A DNA stretch of 64,000 nt from Rosistilla ulvae. Lineage in GTDB: Bacteria > Planctomycetota > Planctomycetia > Pirellulales > Pirellulaceae. The stretch spans positions 3,845,798 to 3,909,797 of the forward strand of contig NZ_CP036261.1 of the NCBI RefSeq assembly GCF_007741475.1. Reading direction: 5' to 3'. The notes under the pieces were generated by a model. The model had not been told where the DNA came from. It did no database searches and saw nothing but the letters and a program-made list of their open reading frames with translations. This document shows, in pieces, positions 54,981-64,000 of this stretch (the first letter of the stretch is position 1; each line of letters begins with the position of its first letter). Made by a program: the position numbers and the translations under genes.

Positions 54981-55715
54981 CTACAAGAACCGGTCAACCA
55001 CATCGCCAGGAATCATACCGCTTGCTGTAAAATGCGACGTTAATCCCTCGTGCTTGAAATCTTCAAAGGCCTTCAGGTACCAATTGGAGTCTGCGGCGTC
55101 GTCTGTATATTCCTCGTAAACCTTGACATCGCCGAACTTACCATCCGGCCACGTCTCGATTCCGAACACTTTGCCGTTAAACGTCTCAAATCGTTTCAAG
55201 GCCTTTAAAAAGTCTCCAGCGGAAAAATTTTTCATTGATGCGGTGTCAAATCCCGAATTTAGGTCTGTGAGGTCGTGATACACAAACTTGTTTAAGAACT
55301 CTTGCTGCGCGGGTGGGATTGCAAGGCCCATCGCCAAAGCGAGCTCGTCCCGTTGCGATAGGTAGTTTGCTGCGTCGCGGAAGTCAGCGTACCTTTTGTC
55401 AGTGAGAAATGTAGGAATATTGCAATCGTCAAGAAGACACGGTAGCACTTTCACTCGCCGCCCAACGATTTCCTGCGTCAGGGCTATGTTGACTTCCTTT
55501 TCCACCCAAGCTGATTTGCAGGAAGCTTGGCTTAACAGGACGATCAAGAAGTCAACATTGTCAATTCCCTCAGAGATCTTTTGTATCAGAGAATCGCCTA
55601 CACGAATTTCTGCTTCGTCGATCCATACTTTTGTTCCGAATGCACGAAGGTCGTTTCCGATTCGGCGTGCGAACGGCTTGTCGGGTGATGAGTGACTAAG
55701 AAATACGCCGGTCAT
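54981..55715 (-). CDS. TIR-domain protein
   Basis: The start is ATG 55715; an in-frame TTG at 55727 is possible. The 244-residue product opens with a TIR domain: GVFLSHSSPDKPFARRI, KVWIDEAEIRVGDSLIQKI, then FLIVLLSQASCKSAWVEKEV. The Glu in DEAEI is in the position of the catalytic Glu of NAD-cleaving TIR proteins. The C-terminal ~110 residues (from about 135) are of unknown fold. TIR proteins in bacteria often act as NADase effectors of anti-phage systems. It is 104 bp downstream of the HEPN-like gene on the same strand, which suggests a two-gene unit. Confidence 0.82.
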   Translation of the reverse strand: MTGVFLSHSSPDKPFARRIGNDLRAFGTKVWIDEAEIRVGDSLIQKISEGIDNVDFLIVLLSQASCKSAWVEKEVNIALTQEIVGRRVKVLPCLLDDCNIPTFLTDKRYADFRDAANYLSQRDELALAMGLAIPPAQQEFLNKFVYHDLTDLNSGFDTASMKNFSAGDFLKALKRFETFNGKVFGIETWPDGKFGDVKVYEEYTDDAADSNWYLKAFEDFKHEGLTSHFTASGMIPGDVVDRFL

Positions 55716-55819
55716 TGGATTCTTCAAGCATAACTTTTGGCATTACCGTGCCGCCACGGTTGATGCACTATTTGAAAACGCTTTGTCTGCGGCTCCGCGT
55801 TGATGCCTTTGCTATCCAA

Positions 55820-57121
55820 CTACTCAATCATGGTCGAATTGGAGAGGATTGTGCGTTCTGCGATGAACCTTAGTAACGGGAGTTCTTTTGCCAGCTCGTG
55901 GTCGTCCGCAAACGGCGTGTACTTTGCTTTTTCGCCATCCTTGCTGTGCACGAGCGCATTGCGAGTTGAATAGATCCTTTGGGCAAGGGCTTTCAAAACC
56001 TTGTCCTGATCTGCATCATGTAACTCGACCTCCGGGCCATTAGAAAAACGAACCTTGTTGCCCTTGTAGTACGGAACCAAAGAATCGTCGTAGGCATCTA
56101 GATCATTGACGAGTGCCGTAAGCTCGACAAATTTCTTGAGTGTTAGCCGTAAGGCTTGTTCCTCTGAGAAGGTCACCGTGTCATTCTGTACCTTGAGTGA
56201 TTTCCGAACGGTCTTTATCAGGTCGCGAATGTCTTTCTTTCGGCGGTAGGAAAACGAAGGGGTTGTTACTTGATTCTGAACGGCCAAGATCAGATCGTCG
56301 TGAAACACCGCCTCGTAGAAATGCTCCAGCGTATGGTAGTGGGATAGATATTCTACAACTGGATTGTCAGTCGATACCGCCAGAAGATAATGGTGAATCA
56401 AATCTGGGTTGTATGTACGCCGAGGTGGATCAATTTCGGCGGGACGATTCCGGCGCATCCGAGAAATTCTACCTGCCCGCGCGTACCCGTCCATTTCTCG
56501 CTGTGGGACGAGTGCAATATCAGTGTTAAAGGCAAGCTGAAACAGGAAGGCATTCGCCAATGTCGACATGCGGTTGACTGTTGTTTTTGAGTCGCACTGA
56601 ATGTTAACCGTTTTGATTCGCAAGTACGCACGCGTAAGAATTTCGAAGATCGAGACTTGGGAATCACTCTCCTGCATCATGCGATCAAGCATTGGCGCAG
56701 GGAAGCCACGCATGAAAAGCCGAGGGTCGGAATGTTGCGATATTTGATGCAGAAAGAACAGGACGTACCCATCTGACGGACTTGCCACTGTGTATGTGAC
56801 CCCGTTGTCATCGTCTCTTACGACGAGCGGATCACCACGAAGCGACCGGGAAGGGCCGTATCCTTCTTCACGAACAAGGATTTCAAGGTGCTTGTCGTCG
56901 GTAAGCCACAAGTCAGCGAACGTAGATTTTTCAGAAAGTGACGGGATCACGATTCCTAGGTCCGATTTGGTGATCGAAACACTGTGCGGAGTTCTGGAAC
57001 CAACCGGAAAGGAATAGCTGTGTTCTGTCTCAATCGGTTCACACCGAAACGCGTTGGCGAACAGTTGAACGGCAAGCGATTCATCCATGTCAAGCTTCTG
57101 TGGGATAACTATCTTGTTCAT
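55820..57121 (-). CDS. HEPN-like protein, probable partner of the TIR protein
   Basis: The start is ATG 57121 (GGAC upstream); GTG 57154 is an alternative. About 433 residues. The N-terminal 300 residues are unrecognised. The C-terminal region contains IYSTRNALVHSKDGEKAKY near residue 390, an R-x4-H motif typical of HEPN ribonuclease-like domains, in the helical context ALAQRIYSTRNAL and LRFIAERTI. This resembles the ApeA-type or other defence HEPN proteins in layout, but the family was not confirmed. It is followed by the TIR gene. Confidence 0.55.
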   Translation of the reverse strand: MNKIVIPQKLDMDESLAVQLFANAFRCEPIETEHSYSFPVGSRTPHSVSITKSDLGIVIPSLSEKSTFADLWLTDDKHLEILVREEGYGPSRSLRGDPLVVRDDDNGVTYTVASPSDGYVLFFLHQISQHSDPRLFMRGFPAPMLDRMMQESDSQVSIFEILTRAYLRIKTVNIQCDSKTTVNRMSTLANAFLFQLAFNTDIALVPQREMDGYARAGRISRMRRNRPAEIDPPRRTYNPDLIHHYLLAVSTDNPVVEYLSHYHTLEHFYEAVFHDDLILAVQNQVTTPSFSYRRKKDIRDLIKTVRKSLKVQNDTVTFSEEQALRLTLKKFVELTALVNDLDAYDDSLVPYYKGNKVRFSNGPEVELHDADQDKVLKALAQRIYSTRNALVHSKDGEKAKYTPFADDHELAKELPLLRFIAERTILSNSTMIE

Positions 57122-57154
57122 CTGCACGTCCGGGCGGGAATATCGGATTCCCAC

Positions 57155-57543
57155 CTGTTTTCACCGGTCGTGGCTGAGAATCAATGCGACGCTTGCGAAC
57201 TGATACTAAGCCCCATGCGGCGCGTTAGGAAACTGTTTGTCCCCACCTGCCTGAGTGACTTGCAACAACTTGCCGTTTGCTGCTTCTCTGGCGGCTATTC
57301 TTGCCCGTTCTGGGGGCGGTGTCAACATTCGGCGTTCAACGTCCAGGTCAAATCCGTGATTCGAACCGGCATGGCAGAGGCAAAGGTAACCCGACGCGTA
57401 GGCGAAGAATTCACGGGGGACTCGCTTACGCATCGGGTTACCAATCAATGCCCAAAGTAGACCAGTGTTTTTGCCTTGGTCCTGGGACTTTGCTGCGCGG
57501 TGATTAGATTTCCTGTGCCTCGCGTTGCAGCGTTCAAGGTCGC
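57155..57543. other. Intergenic region
   Basis: About 390 bp between the HEPN-like gene and the 3' end of the giant repeat protein, both on the minus strand. No gene, RNA or clear terminator was recognised. It should hold the promoter of the HEPN/TIR pair. Confidence 0.35.
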
Positions 57544-60500
57544 CTAGTTGTTAAATTCTCCCAGAGCCGTGTCGATCAACTCATGCCACTCTTCCTGCGA
57601 TGTCGGCTCATCGTCGGTTAATGCAGCATCCACCGCATCGACGGGGATCGATCCCGAATATCGGTTTGCTGTGGGGGTTGGGAACTGAGTTGCTTTGTCG
57701 ACTCGCAAGAAACTGGCCGACGATTCTTGATCGATCCATTCAGCCTCTTCAAACGCATCCCGCTGGCTACTGTCGGCAACGGGGGGCGTGATTGTCTCGC
57801 TTGTGCTGTTGTGCAGTTGTTCCGCGTTCAGAATGTTTAGCACTCGCAGGGCATCGATTGGCGTTAAGCGTTGGTCGCCGTTGACGTCGAGCAGCCCTTC
57901 GGATTCGGTGCGTTGCGCTGGCAGCGACTGGAATGTGCGAGAGCGTAGGCCGTCGAGTATCAAGTCGGCATCGACCGCAGTGACCATGCCGTCTTGATTG
58001 ACGTCGGTTTGATTGATCGCGTTTTGCCAAATGCTTCTGTCGGAGTAGGCTCGCAGGGCAAACGTGGTACTCGAATATTTGACGGGCGTTCCTCGATCGA
58101 TTGCGGTCACGATAATCGACCACGAACCATCGCTGGGGATGTGAGCCGCATCGAATGAAAGGTCGTGTGGATTAAACGATAGCCAGCTTGGCAATGGCGA
58201 TCCATCGGTCAAACGTGTCTCGTAGATCAATGAATGGTCCGAATCGCTATCGACAAATGGGTCGTCGGCAATATCAAAAGTGAACCGCTCGCCCACGGTT
58301 GCAACAAAGCTTGGCAGTTCGTCGACCAATTCAGGGGCCGCGTTGTTTTCTGAGACGACAAGCGGTGCGCCAGCGAAATTCAGGCGGGCGAGATTTGATG
58401 CCGTGGGTGTTGCAGCCACCTCAAAGGCTTGAAACAAGTACTCCTGCCCAATCGCTGACAACGGGATCGGTACGGTTCCTGTTGCGTTGCCGTTGGCATC
58501 ACTGGTTGCAATGATCGTGACCGAAGGATCCGCAATGCTCAGAATGACTCCGAATTCCGATAGCAAGGTGAGTCCCGGTTCATAGCCCCACGCGAACATA
58601 ATTGAGCTATTGGGGGTGAGACCGGATGCTTCGAACCAGACGCCTTCGGCAAGAATGGAGTTGAAGACAATGTCAGGGTCGTTGTCGATCGCCAACGGGT
58701 TGCCCTGTCGCGCGGCGTCAGCTGCCACGTTCTTCAGCAGCGGACTGAAGACTTTGCCTACGGTCGCAAAGACCAGTTGCTTAAGTCGTTGCAGTGGAGC
58801 CTGTTTGGGTAGATCGTCACCACGTCCTCGCGCGTCGTTGACGCCTGAACCACCATCGACCGTGTCGTCGCCACCGTCGCCGCCATAGACTAAGTCGTCG
58901 CCCTCTTCGCCGTAAAGATCGTCGTCGCGATGTTGTCCATAAAGCAAATCGTCTCCCAAGCCACCGTAAATCACATCGTTGCTGATTTCCGACATGCCGC
59001 CATCACGACGGTATTGCGTTGCGAGTTCAAAGTTCTCACGCCACAGATAGTCAAATTCAACAGCTCCAGGATCGGGATAATCATAGAGCAAGTCGGGCGT
59101 CTCGGATAAATGGATCGTGAGAATCGCAAGGCTATCGCCCAAGATCACGTCGTCGCCAGCGTCGCCATGCATGACGTCGTTGCCCGCCAGTATCTTCACT
59201 TCCTGCGAAGTGCCACCGCGGTGGGCAAATTCTGGATGCGTGTAGCGTGCGTGCAGGTCGTCGAAGTCGAATTCGTGGTGCCGTTCGACCAGGAAGTCAT
59301 GCACGTCATTCAGTAGATCGGACAGGTTGTTGTCCAGTTCACTCGATTCGGCTGGAGTCGAAGGGTTCTGCAAAACAACGGGATTGATCAAGATGCCGAA
59401 GTCGCCGATCAAGGTATCGTCGCCCAGATCGCCGGCAATCGTATCGTCGCCGATTTGCAATTCGTAGCGATAATCTGCGATGATGTTGGCCAGTGTCGAT
59501 TCCGCAATCGTCCGTGAATCACGATTGTGATCCGTCGCGATATGCGATGTCAGGCCGCTGTGCACTAACGCCTGTTGTGCGGTCAGAGCATCGCGAGCCG
59601 CTTGCCACACCGAGGCATCGATCGGTGAATCGAGCTCGACTTGATCGAGCCGCTGACCATTGACCGCGGGCGTTAGGATCGTCCCCCGGTCGCCGATCAC
59701 GAGGTCATCGCCTTGCTGACCGTCGATGGTATCGTTTCCGATCAGCAAATCATGATGATCGTGATCTGCGCCGCTACTGATATTCGCTGCGATCAGTTGA
59801 TTGAGGACTTGATAATGCGCTTCGAACAGCACGTTCTCTAGGTCGATTGCCGCATGCTGCAGATCGCGTAGAGACTGATGCTTTTCGAGACCGGCATCGA
59901 CGAAGTCCGACTCTTCAACGGGCAAGCCCGTGACAAACGAAGCGACGATTTGGCCATCGTCACCGATGATTTGGTCCGCTCCATCGCCACCAACGATATT
60001 GTCTCTACCGATTTCAATCGTCTTTGTAACGGCGACTTGATGGATCGCGTGTTGAACGTGGTCGAAATCGATCGCCAGGGTGCTGAGTGTGTGCTTGACC
60101 GCGGCCAAAGCATCTTGAGCGTCGCTAGCTGCGGCATCGATCTCCGATAGCCCCGACTTCAGTGGCGAGAAAACGCTACCGTTGTCGCCAACCAACAGAT
60201 CATCGCCATCGCCACCATCGATCGTGTCGTTCCCCGGAAGCACCGACTCGTGCCCCACAACAGCGGGAACGATTGCCAACATGGGGCTGATCGAGGTGCC
60301 GTCGGGCAATGTTAATGGCCCCGCACCGACTTGATTCAGCACGGCGTCGGTTACGTCGGGCAGAGTATTGGCCGAGCTGAAATCGATATCGAAGGCCGAA
60401 TTCAGATCCATCACTTCGGGATACAAAGTCGCTGGATTCATGAAGGCCCAACCGCACGAATCGGCTGTCGTCAGAGTATGTTGCGGAGCTGTCAGGCCCG

Positions 60501-63500
60501 ATAAACGGATGCCATTAAAGACATGGGGCAGATCGGTTTGCATCGGCGACAGGTTCGATAGGCCGTCACCAAAGACCGAATCATTGCCCGCGTTGCCGCT
60601 GAGGTTGTCGTTGCCACGTTGTCCGATCAAGACATCATCGCCGTCGTCGCCAAAAATCGTGTCGTGGCCGGCGGGCTCGAAGTCCAACAGCAGCAGCGAG
60701 GTCCGCCAAGCGTCGTTGTCCGGCTGCAGCGCTCGCGATCCGTCGGAATTGTAATTGCCGGCCAGCACGACCATGTCCGCTTGCAAAATCTTCGCCGCCA
60801 GATCGGCATCGATCGAGCGGAGCGGTGTCGTATCGAGATCGATCGTTCCGACCAAAGTCGCCGTCTCTTCCAGATAGACTTCGCGATGCGGCGTGCCATC
60901 GAGATTCAGACGTGCGGTGCCATCGGCGTTGAGTGTGCGATGGATGTATCCAACATCTCCCAGCACGATGTCGGGCCCCGCTCCGCCACGCAACGTGTCA
61001 TCTCCCAGACCGCCGATGATTTCATCGTCGTCCGCTCCGCCATCGATCTGATCGTTGCCACGCTGGCCGTGAAGAATGTCACGTCCGGCGTCTCCGAAGA
61101 TCGTGTCGTCGCCAGAAATCAGATCGATATCATCGAAGCGTTGCACTTGGCGAATCGCGTCGGCGTGCGGCGCGGGATATCTGTCCCACGTTGTTGGCGA
61201 AACGGTGATCTCGGTTCGCAGAATCAAGCCGTTGTCGCCAAGCACCACGTCGGAATCGTTGCCGCCATGGATCGTGTCATTGCCATCTTTGCCGCCAAGG
61301 ACATTGTGACCGCCGGTGATATCGTCGTCGCCATCATCCCCAAACAGGATGTCGTCGCCTTGCTGGCCCAAGATAAAGTCATCGCCGGCGTCGCCATGAA
61401 TCGTGTCGTTGCCACCGCCATCCGAATCGCCAGTGAAGATCGACAGCACCGGTTGGTTAGCCGAGTGCGGCGCGATGTCGATCGCTGTGCAATACGATGC
61501 CGGATCGTGATTGATGACAAGCGTGTTGTCCAAGCGGCCATGATCGCCGAGCAAGATGTCGTGATCGTCGCCACCCAAAATCGTGTCTCCACCGGTGCCG
61601 CCCAGCACGATGTCTTCCCCGCCGCCGCTGAAGATATGGTCGGCGTCACCGATGGTCGGGTCGATGGATTCAAACAGCGTTAGCGAACTGGTAACACCCG
61701 CGACGACAAACGTCGCCCTGCCGTGATCACCCAAGATCAGGTCGTTCCCGGTATCAGGCCCCAGTAGAGCGAGCGTCGTTCGATCGATGTTGATGAAGTC
61801 GCTGCCGGCTCCACCGAAGACGATGTCGTCGCCATCGCCCGAGTCGATGTTGTCGCCAGCCCCTTCCGATGAATCGCTGGTGGTGATGTCGACGAGGATG
61901 CCAGCAGCATCGAAGTTAGCAACCCCGTTATCGCCGATGATGATGTCGCGCAAGCTGCCGCCACGAATGTCGTCGGCTCCGTTGCCGCCAAACAGAATGT
62001 TTAATGCGTTACCCGCCGCAATGATGTCGTCGCCACCGATCGCTGGCGTTGCGGTCGAAACAATTGAAACGATGCCGGTGACGTCGTCGAAGATCGCCAC
62101 TCCTTCGTCGCCGACAACAATGTCTGGTTCGTTGTCGCTACCGGCCAACAATTCGTCGCCACCTGCGCCACCGAAGATGATCTTTTCACCAGCGCCGGCG
62201 GTGATGAAGTCTTGGTCACCGCGGTTGGCAGCATTGGTTTCAATCCGGACAAGGATCGATTCTCCGCTGGCGATATCGAATTCGGCCATGCCGTTATCGC
62301 CGACGATCAAATCGTTCCCAGATTCGGGCGTGAGCGGATTGGCATCGCGACTGAAGTTGACGTAGTCGGTCCCGGTGCCGGCAAGAATGATGTCGTTGTC
62401 GTTGCCGCCTGAAATCCGATCGCTGCCGCCGATTGCCGGCGATTTCGTGCGAACCTGAGCGATCAGGCTCTTGAATCCTGCCGCTCCAACGGCGGGGACC
62501 GAAGTGCGGTCGATCGAACCGTTATCGCCCAAGATCACGTCGTCGCCGTCTTGGCCGTCGATATCGTCGTTGCCGGCACCGCCCAGGATCTGATCGCCAC
62601 CGAGACCGCCGATGATCGCATCGTTGCCCCCTTCGCCGTCGTTAACCGTCAGAATCAAGTTCGCTTCGCGGCGAACGCCATCGGTTTGATCTTCGGGATA
62701 GGTCGAAATGCGGTAAGCGCTTGTCGCGTCGAGCGTCTCGGTGAAGTTCGGCGAAATGGTTAGCGACTTGTCCGTATTGGCTGTGATCAACCGCGGCTGT
62801 TGCAGGAAGCCGGTTCCGTTGTTGATGTCGACAAAAAGACCGACAAGTCCCGAGTCGAAGCCATCGGCCTCGGGGAAGTCGGCTTGCGAGTCACGCAAAT
62901 TTTGCGAGATGTTAAAGTCACCGTCGACCGTGCCTGTGATCGGTGCCGGGGCGGTCCCCAGACGCGTGACGATGGAATAATTCCCGTTGAGGTCCTCTTC
63001 GCTGAAGAAGTCGACGCGGCCTTGATCGCCAAACAGGATGTCGTCGCCACTGCCGCCGGTAATCGTATCGTTGCCAAGTCCACCAAACACGACAACGCCT
63101 AACGTCGAACCGCTTGCGTCGGCGATATCGTTTCCGTCTTGTGCGTTGATCGCCAACGAACCATCAGCGAGTTTCTTGATCGCGTAGGTATCCGACGTAT
63201 CGGGCAACTTTTCCCACACGCCGTCGAGCGTCAACGTGTCGTCGTTGTTGCCGAGGATCGTCCGGACCTGCTCGGTACCGGTTCCCGGATTGATCAGCAA
63301 TTTGTAGCCGACCAAGCTGTCCGTCGTGCCGAACGATCCGCTGGCGTCTCGCAGCGTGGCGAAGGAAGACTGTGTAGCGTTTGTCGACGAGGAGACGTTG
63401 CCAGAGGTGACGATTTGGTCGGCTGCATCGACATCGACCGTGATCGTATCTCCCTGAACACCGTTCCAAACAATGTCGTTTCCTGTGTTCAGAAAAGTCC

Positions 63501-64000
63501 AAGTTTGGAAAAACTCGACTTCTGGTGTCTCCAAATCCTCGGGACGAGTGTGAGTCCCCAGGACTTGGAAATTATTGTTGCCGCTGCCGAGATCGATTTG
63601 CAGAACTTCAAGGTTTCCATACGTGATCCCGCCGGCTCGCAGACGGTTTCCGATGGTGACATCCGGCCCCATGTTCAGGCCCCACAAGCGATTGGCGGTC
63701 AGGAAACCGTCGCTATCTGCAGGGCTGTCCTCGTCGTGGATGAACATGAAGTCGACAAGCTCGGCTTCGTTCACGAAGAAATTGAGACTCTCCGACGTGA
63801 TCGCGTAACTTCGAATCAGATCGTCGTCGCTAACATCAAAGGCTTCGTTGGTCGTCAGAGTCACCACGTTGTCCAAGCGGGTTGCCGCCGAGATCAAGCG
63901 GAACTGTCCAACAACCGGATCGTTAGGATCCCCCGTGGTGACGCCGGTGATCTCGATCGTTTTGCCCACCAATTCACCGATGTCGCTAAGATCGGTCTGT
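57544..64000 (-). CDS. Giant calcium-binding-repeat (RTX-like) protein with dockerin-like C-terminus, N-terminus cut off
   Basis: The frame is open to the right edge, so more than 2150 residues are visible and the N-terminus is missing. Most of the visible sequence is a dense array of GGxGxDxLxGDxG-type hemolysin calcium-binding repeats (NDTIHGGNDSDVVLGDNG, GGDGADQIIGDDG). These alternate with longer beta blocks. After about residue 1850 there is a cadherin/Ig-like domain (PELVDELPSFVATVGERFTF). Two EF-hand loops follow, DVNQDGMVTAVDADLIL and DVNGDQRLTPIDALRVL, which form a dockerin-type module. The protein ends with an acidic tail. It is probably secreted to the cell surface and calcium-stabilised; an adhesive or structural role is inferred. 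Confidence 0.85.
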   Translation of the reverse strand, partial: QTDLSDIGELVGKTIEITGVTTGDPNDPVVGQFRLISAATRLDNVVTLTTNEAFDVSDDDLIRSYAITSESLNFFVNEAELVDFMFIHDEDSPADSDGFLTANRLWGLNMGPDVTIGNRLRAGGITYGNLEVLQIDLGSGNNNFQVLGTHTRPEDLETPEVEFFQTWTFLNTGNDIVWNGVQGDTITVDVDAADQIVTSGNVSSSTNATQSSFATLRDASGSFGTTDSLVGYKLLINPGTGTEQVRTILGNNDDTLTLDGVWEKLPDTSDTYAIKKLADGSLAINAQDGNDIADASGSTLGVVVFGGLGNDTITGGSGDDILFGDQGRVDFFSEEDLNGNYSIVTRLGTAPAPITGTVDGDFNISQNLRDSQADFPEADGFDSGLVGLFVDINNGTGFLQQPRLITANTDKSLTISPNFTETLDATSAYRISTYPEDQTDGVRREANLILTVNDGEGGNDAIIGGLGGDQILGGAGNDDIDGQDGDDVILGDNGSIDRTSVPAVGAAGFKSLIAQVRTKSPAIGGSDRISGGNDNDIILAGTGTDYVNFSRDANPLTPESGNDLIVGDNGMAEFDIASGESILVRIETNAANRGDQDFITAGAGEKIIFGGAGGDELLAGSDNEPDIVVGDEGVAIFDDVTGIVSIVSTATPAIGGDDIIAAGNALNILFGGNGADDIRGGSLRDIIIGDNGVANFDAAGILVDITTSDSSEGAGDNIDSGDGDDIVFGGAGSDFINIDRTTLALLGPDTGNDLILGDHGRATFVVAGVTSSLTLFESIDPTIGDADHIFSGGGEDIVLGGTGGDTILGGDDHDILLGDHGRLDNTLVINHDPASYCTAIDIAPHSANQPVLSIFTGDSDGGGNDTIHGDAGDDFILGQQGDDILFGDDGDDDITGGHNVLGGKDGNDTIHGGNDSDVVLGDNGLILRTEITVSPTTWDRYPAPHADAIRQVQRFDDIDLISGDDTIFGDAGRDILHGQRGNDQIDGGADDDEIIGGLGDDTLRGGAGPDIVLGDVGYIHRTLNADGTARLNLDGTPHREVYLEETATLVGTIDLDTTPLRSIDADLAAKILQADMVVLAGNYNSDGSRALQPDNDAWRTSLLLLDFEPAGHDTIFGDDGDDVLIGQRGNDNLSGNAGNDSVFGDGLSNLSPMQTDLPHVFNGIRLSGLTAPQHTLTTADSCGWAFMNPATLYPEVMDLNSAFDIDFSSANTLPDVTDAVLNQVGAGPLTLPDGTSISPMLAIVPAVVGHESVLPGNDTIDGGDGDDLLVGDNGSVFSPLKSGLSEIDAAASDAQDALAAVKHTLSTLAIDFDHVQHAIHQVAVTKTIEIGRDNIVGGDGADQIIGDDGQIVASFVTGLPVEESDFVDAGLEKHQSLRDLQHAAIDLENVLFEAHYQVLNQLIAANISSGADHDHHDLLIGNDTIDGQQGDDLVIGDRGTILTPAVNGQRLDQVELDSPIDASVWQAARDALTAQQALVHSGLTSHIATDHNRDSRTIAESTLANIIADYRYELQIGDDTIAGDLGDDTLIGDFGILINPVVLQNPSTPAESSELDNNLSDLLNDVHDFLVERHHEFDFDDLHARYTHPEFAHRGGTSQEVKILAGNDVMHGDAGDDVILGDSLAILTIHLSETPDLLYDYPDPGAVEFDYLWRENFELATQYRRDGGMSEISNDVIYGGLGDDLLYGQHRDDDLYGEEGDDLVYGGDGGDDTVDGGSGVNDARGRGDDLPKQAPLQRLKQLVFATVGKVFSPLLKNVAADAARQGNPLAIDNDPDIVFNSILAEGVWFEASGLTPNSSIMFAWGYEPGLTLLSEFGVILSIADPSVTIIATSDANGNATGTVPIPLSAIGQEYLFQAFEVAATPTASNLARLNFAGAPLVVSENNAAPELVDELPSFVATVGERFTFDIADDPFVDSDSDHSLIYETRLTDGSPLPSWLSFNPHDLSFDAAHIPSDGSWSIIVTAIDRGTPVKYSSTTFALRAYSDRSIWQNAINQTDVNQDGMVTAVDADLILDGLRSRTFQSLPAQRTESEGLLDVNGDQRLTPIDALRVLNILNAEQLHNSTSETITPPVADSSQRDAFEEAEWIDQESSASFLRVDKATQFPTPTANRYSGSIPVDAVDAALTDDEPTSQEEWHELIDTALGEFNN

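Noticed and set aside
61-64000. tRNA, rRNA and phage integrase genes at island boundaries
   Set aside because: I looked for these around 26 kb and 45 kb and saw none. Absence is only by eye; a tRNA search program would be decisive.

Overview
The window looks like a chromosomal segment of a planctomycete, most likely a Pirellulaceae-type (Rhodopirellula/Rosistilla-like) bacterium. The reasons are the moderately high G+C, large BNR/sialidase-like secreted proteins, a DUF1080 protein, a very large calcium-binding repeat protein with a dockerin-like end, planctomycete-style CACG...CPAC zinc ribbons, and dense palindromic repeats between genes. The taxonomic placement is inference.

Region 1 (1-18.4 kb) is mostly housekeeping. 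It holds the 3' end of miaA, a small membrane protein, a TadE/TadG-like von Willebrand protein and a double sialidase-like secreted protein (minus strand). The plus-strand run phoH - HDIG phosphodiesterase - ybeY - CorC/HlyC-like follows. folC and a DUF4359 protein lie on the minus strand. A three-gene ABC-2 export operon with overlapping start/stop codons comes next; its last protein ends in a 15-bp tandem-repeat tail.

Region 2 (18.4-26.2 kb) has isolated genes (anti-sigma-like zinc protein, AhpD-like, pstS, DUF1080, SDR) separated by intergenic blocks full of GCCGGTGG...CCACCGGT palindromes. One block of about 640 bp is duplicated.

Region 3 (26.2-45.1 kb, all minus strand) is a DNA phosphorothioation (Dnd) defence island. 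dndA-dndB-dndC-dndD-dndE are complete. They are followed by a tightly overlapping restriction module: a large zinc-ribbon/sigma-region-4-like protein, a PLD-SF2 helicase, a 60-aa protein, a Rad50-like zinc-hook ATPase and a dnd-associated protein. After these come an HNH nuclease with the sulfur-binding-domain motifs of phosphorothioate-dependent restriction enzymes, an AIPR-like protein with GGHNT in place of DGQHR, and a Dnd-associated methyltransferase. This is not the classical DndFGH partner set; it resembles the Pbe-type partners known from archaea. It combines a modifier and a modification-dependent nuclease in one island, which is the most interesting part of the window.

Region 4 (45.1-57.5 kb) is accessory. 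An IS4-family element with 11-bp target duplication splits a two-gene minus-strand operon, and its transposase carries an in-frame amber codon. An IS1182-like element, a metallophosphoesterase lipoprotein, a VOC protein flanked by hairpin repeats, a frameshifted sialidase pseudogene and a HEPN-like + TIR gene pair (candidate defence pair) follow.

Region 5 (57.5-64 kb) is one giant calcium-binding-repeat (RTX-like) protein, cut by the right edge.
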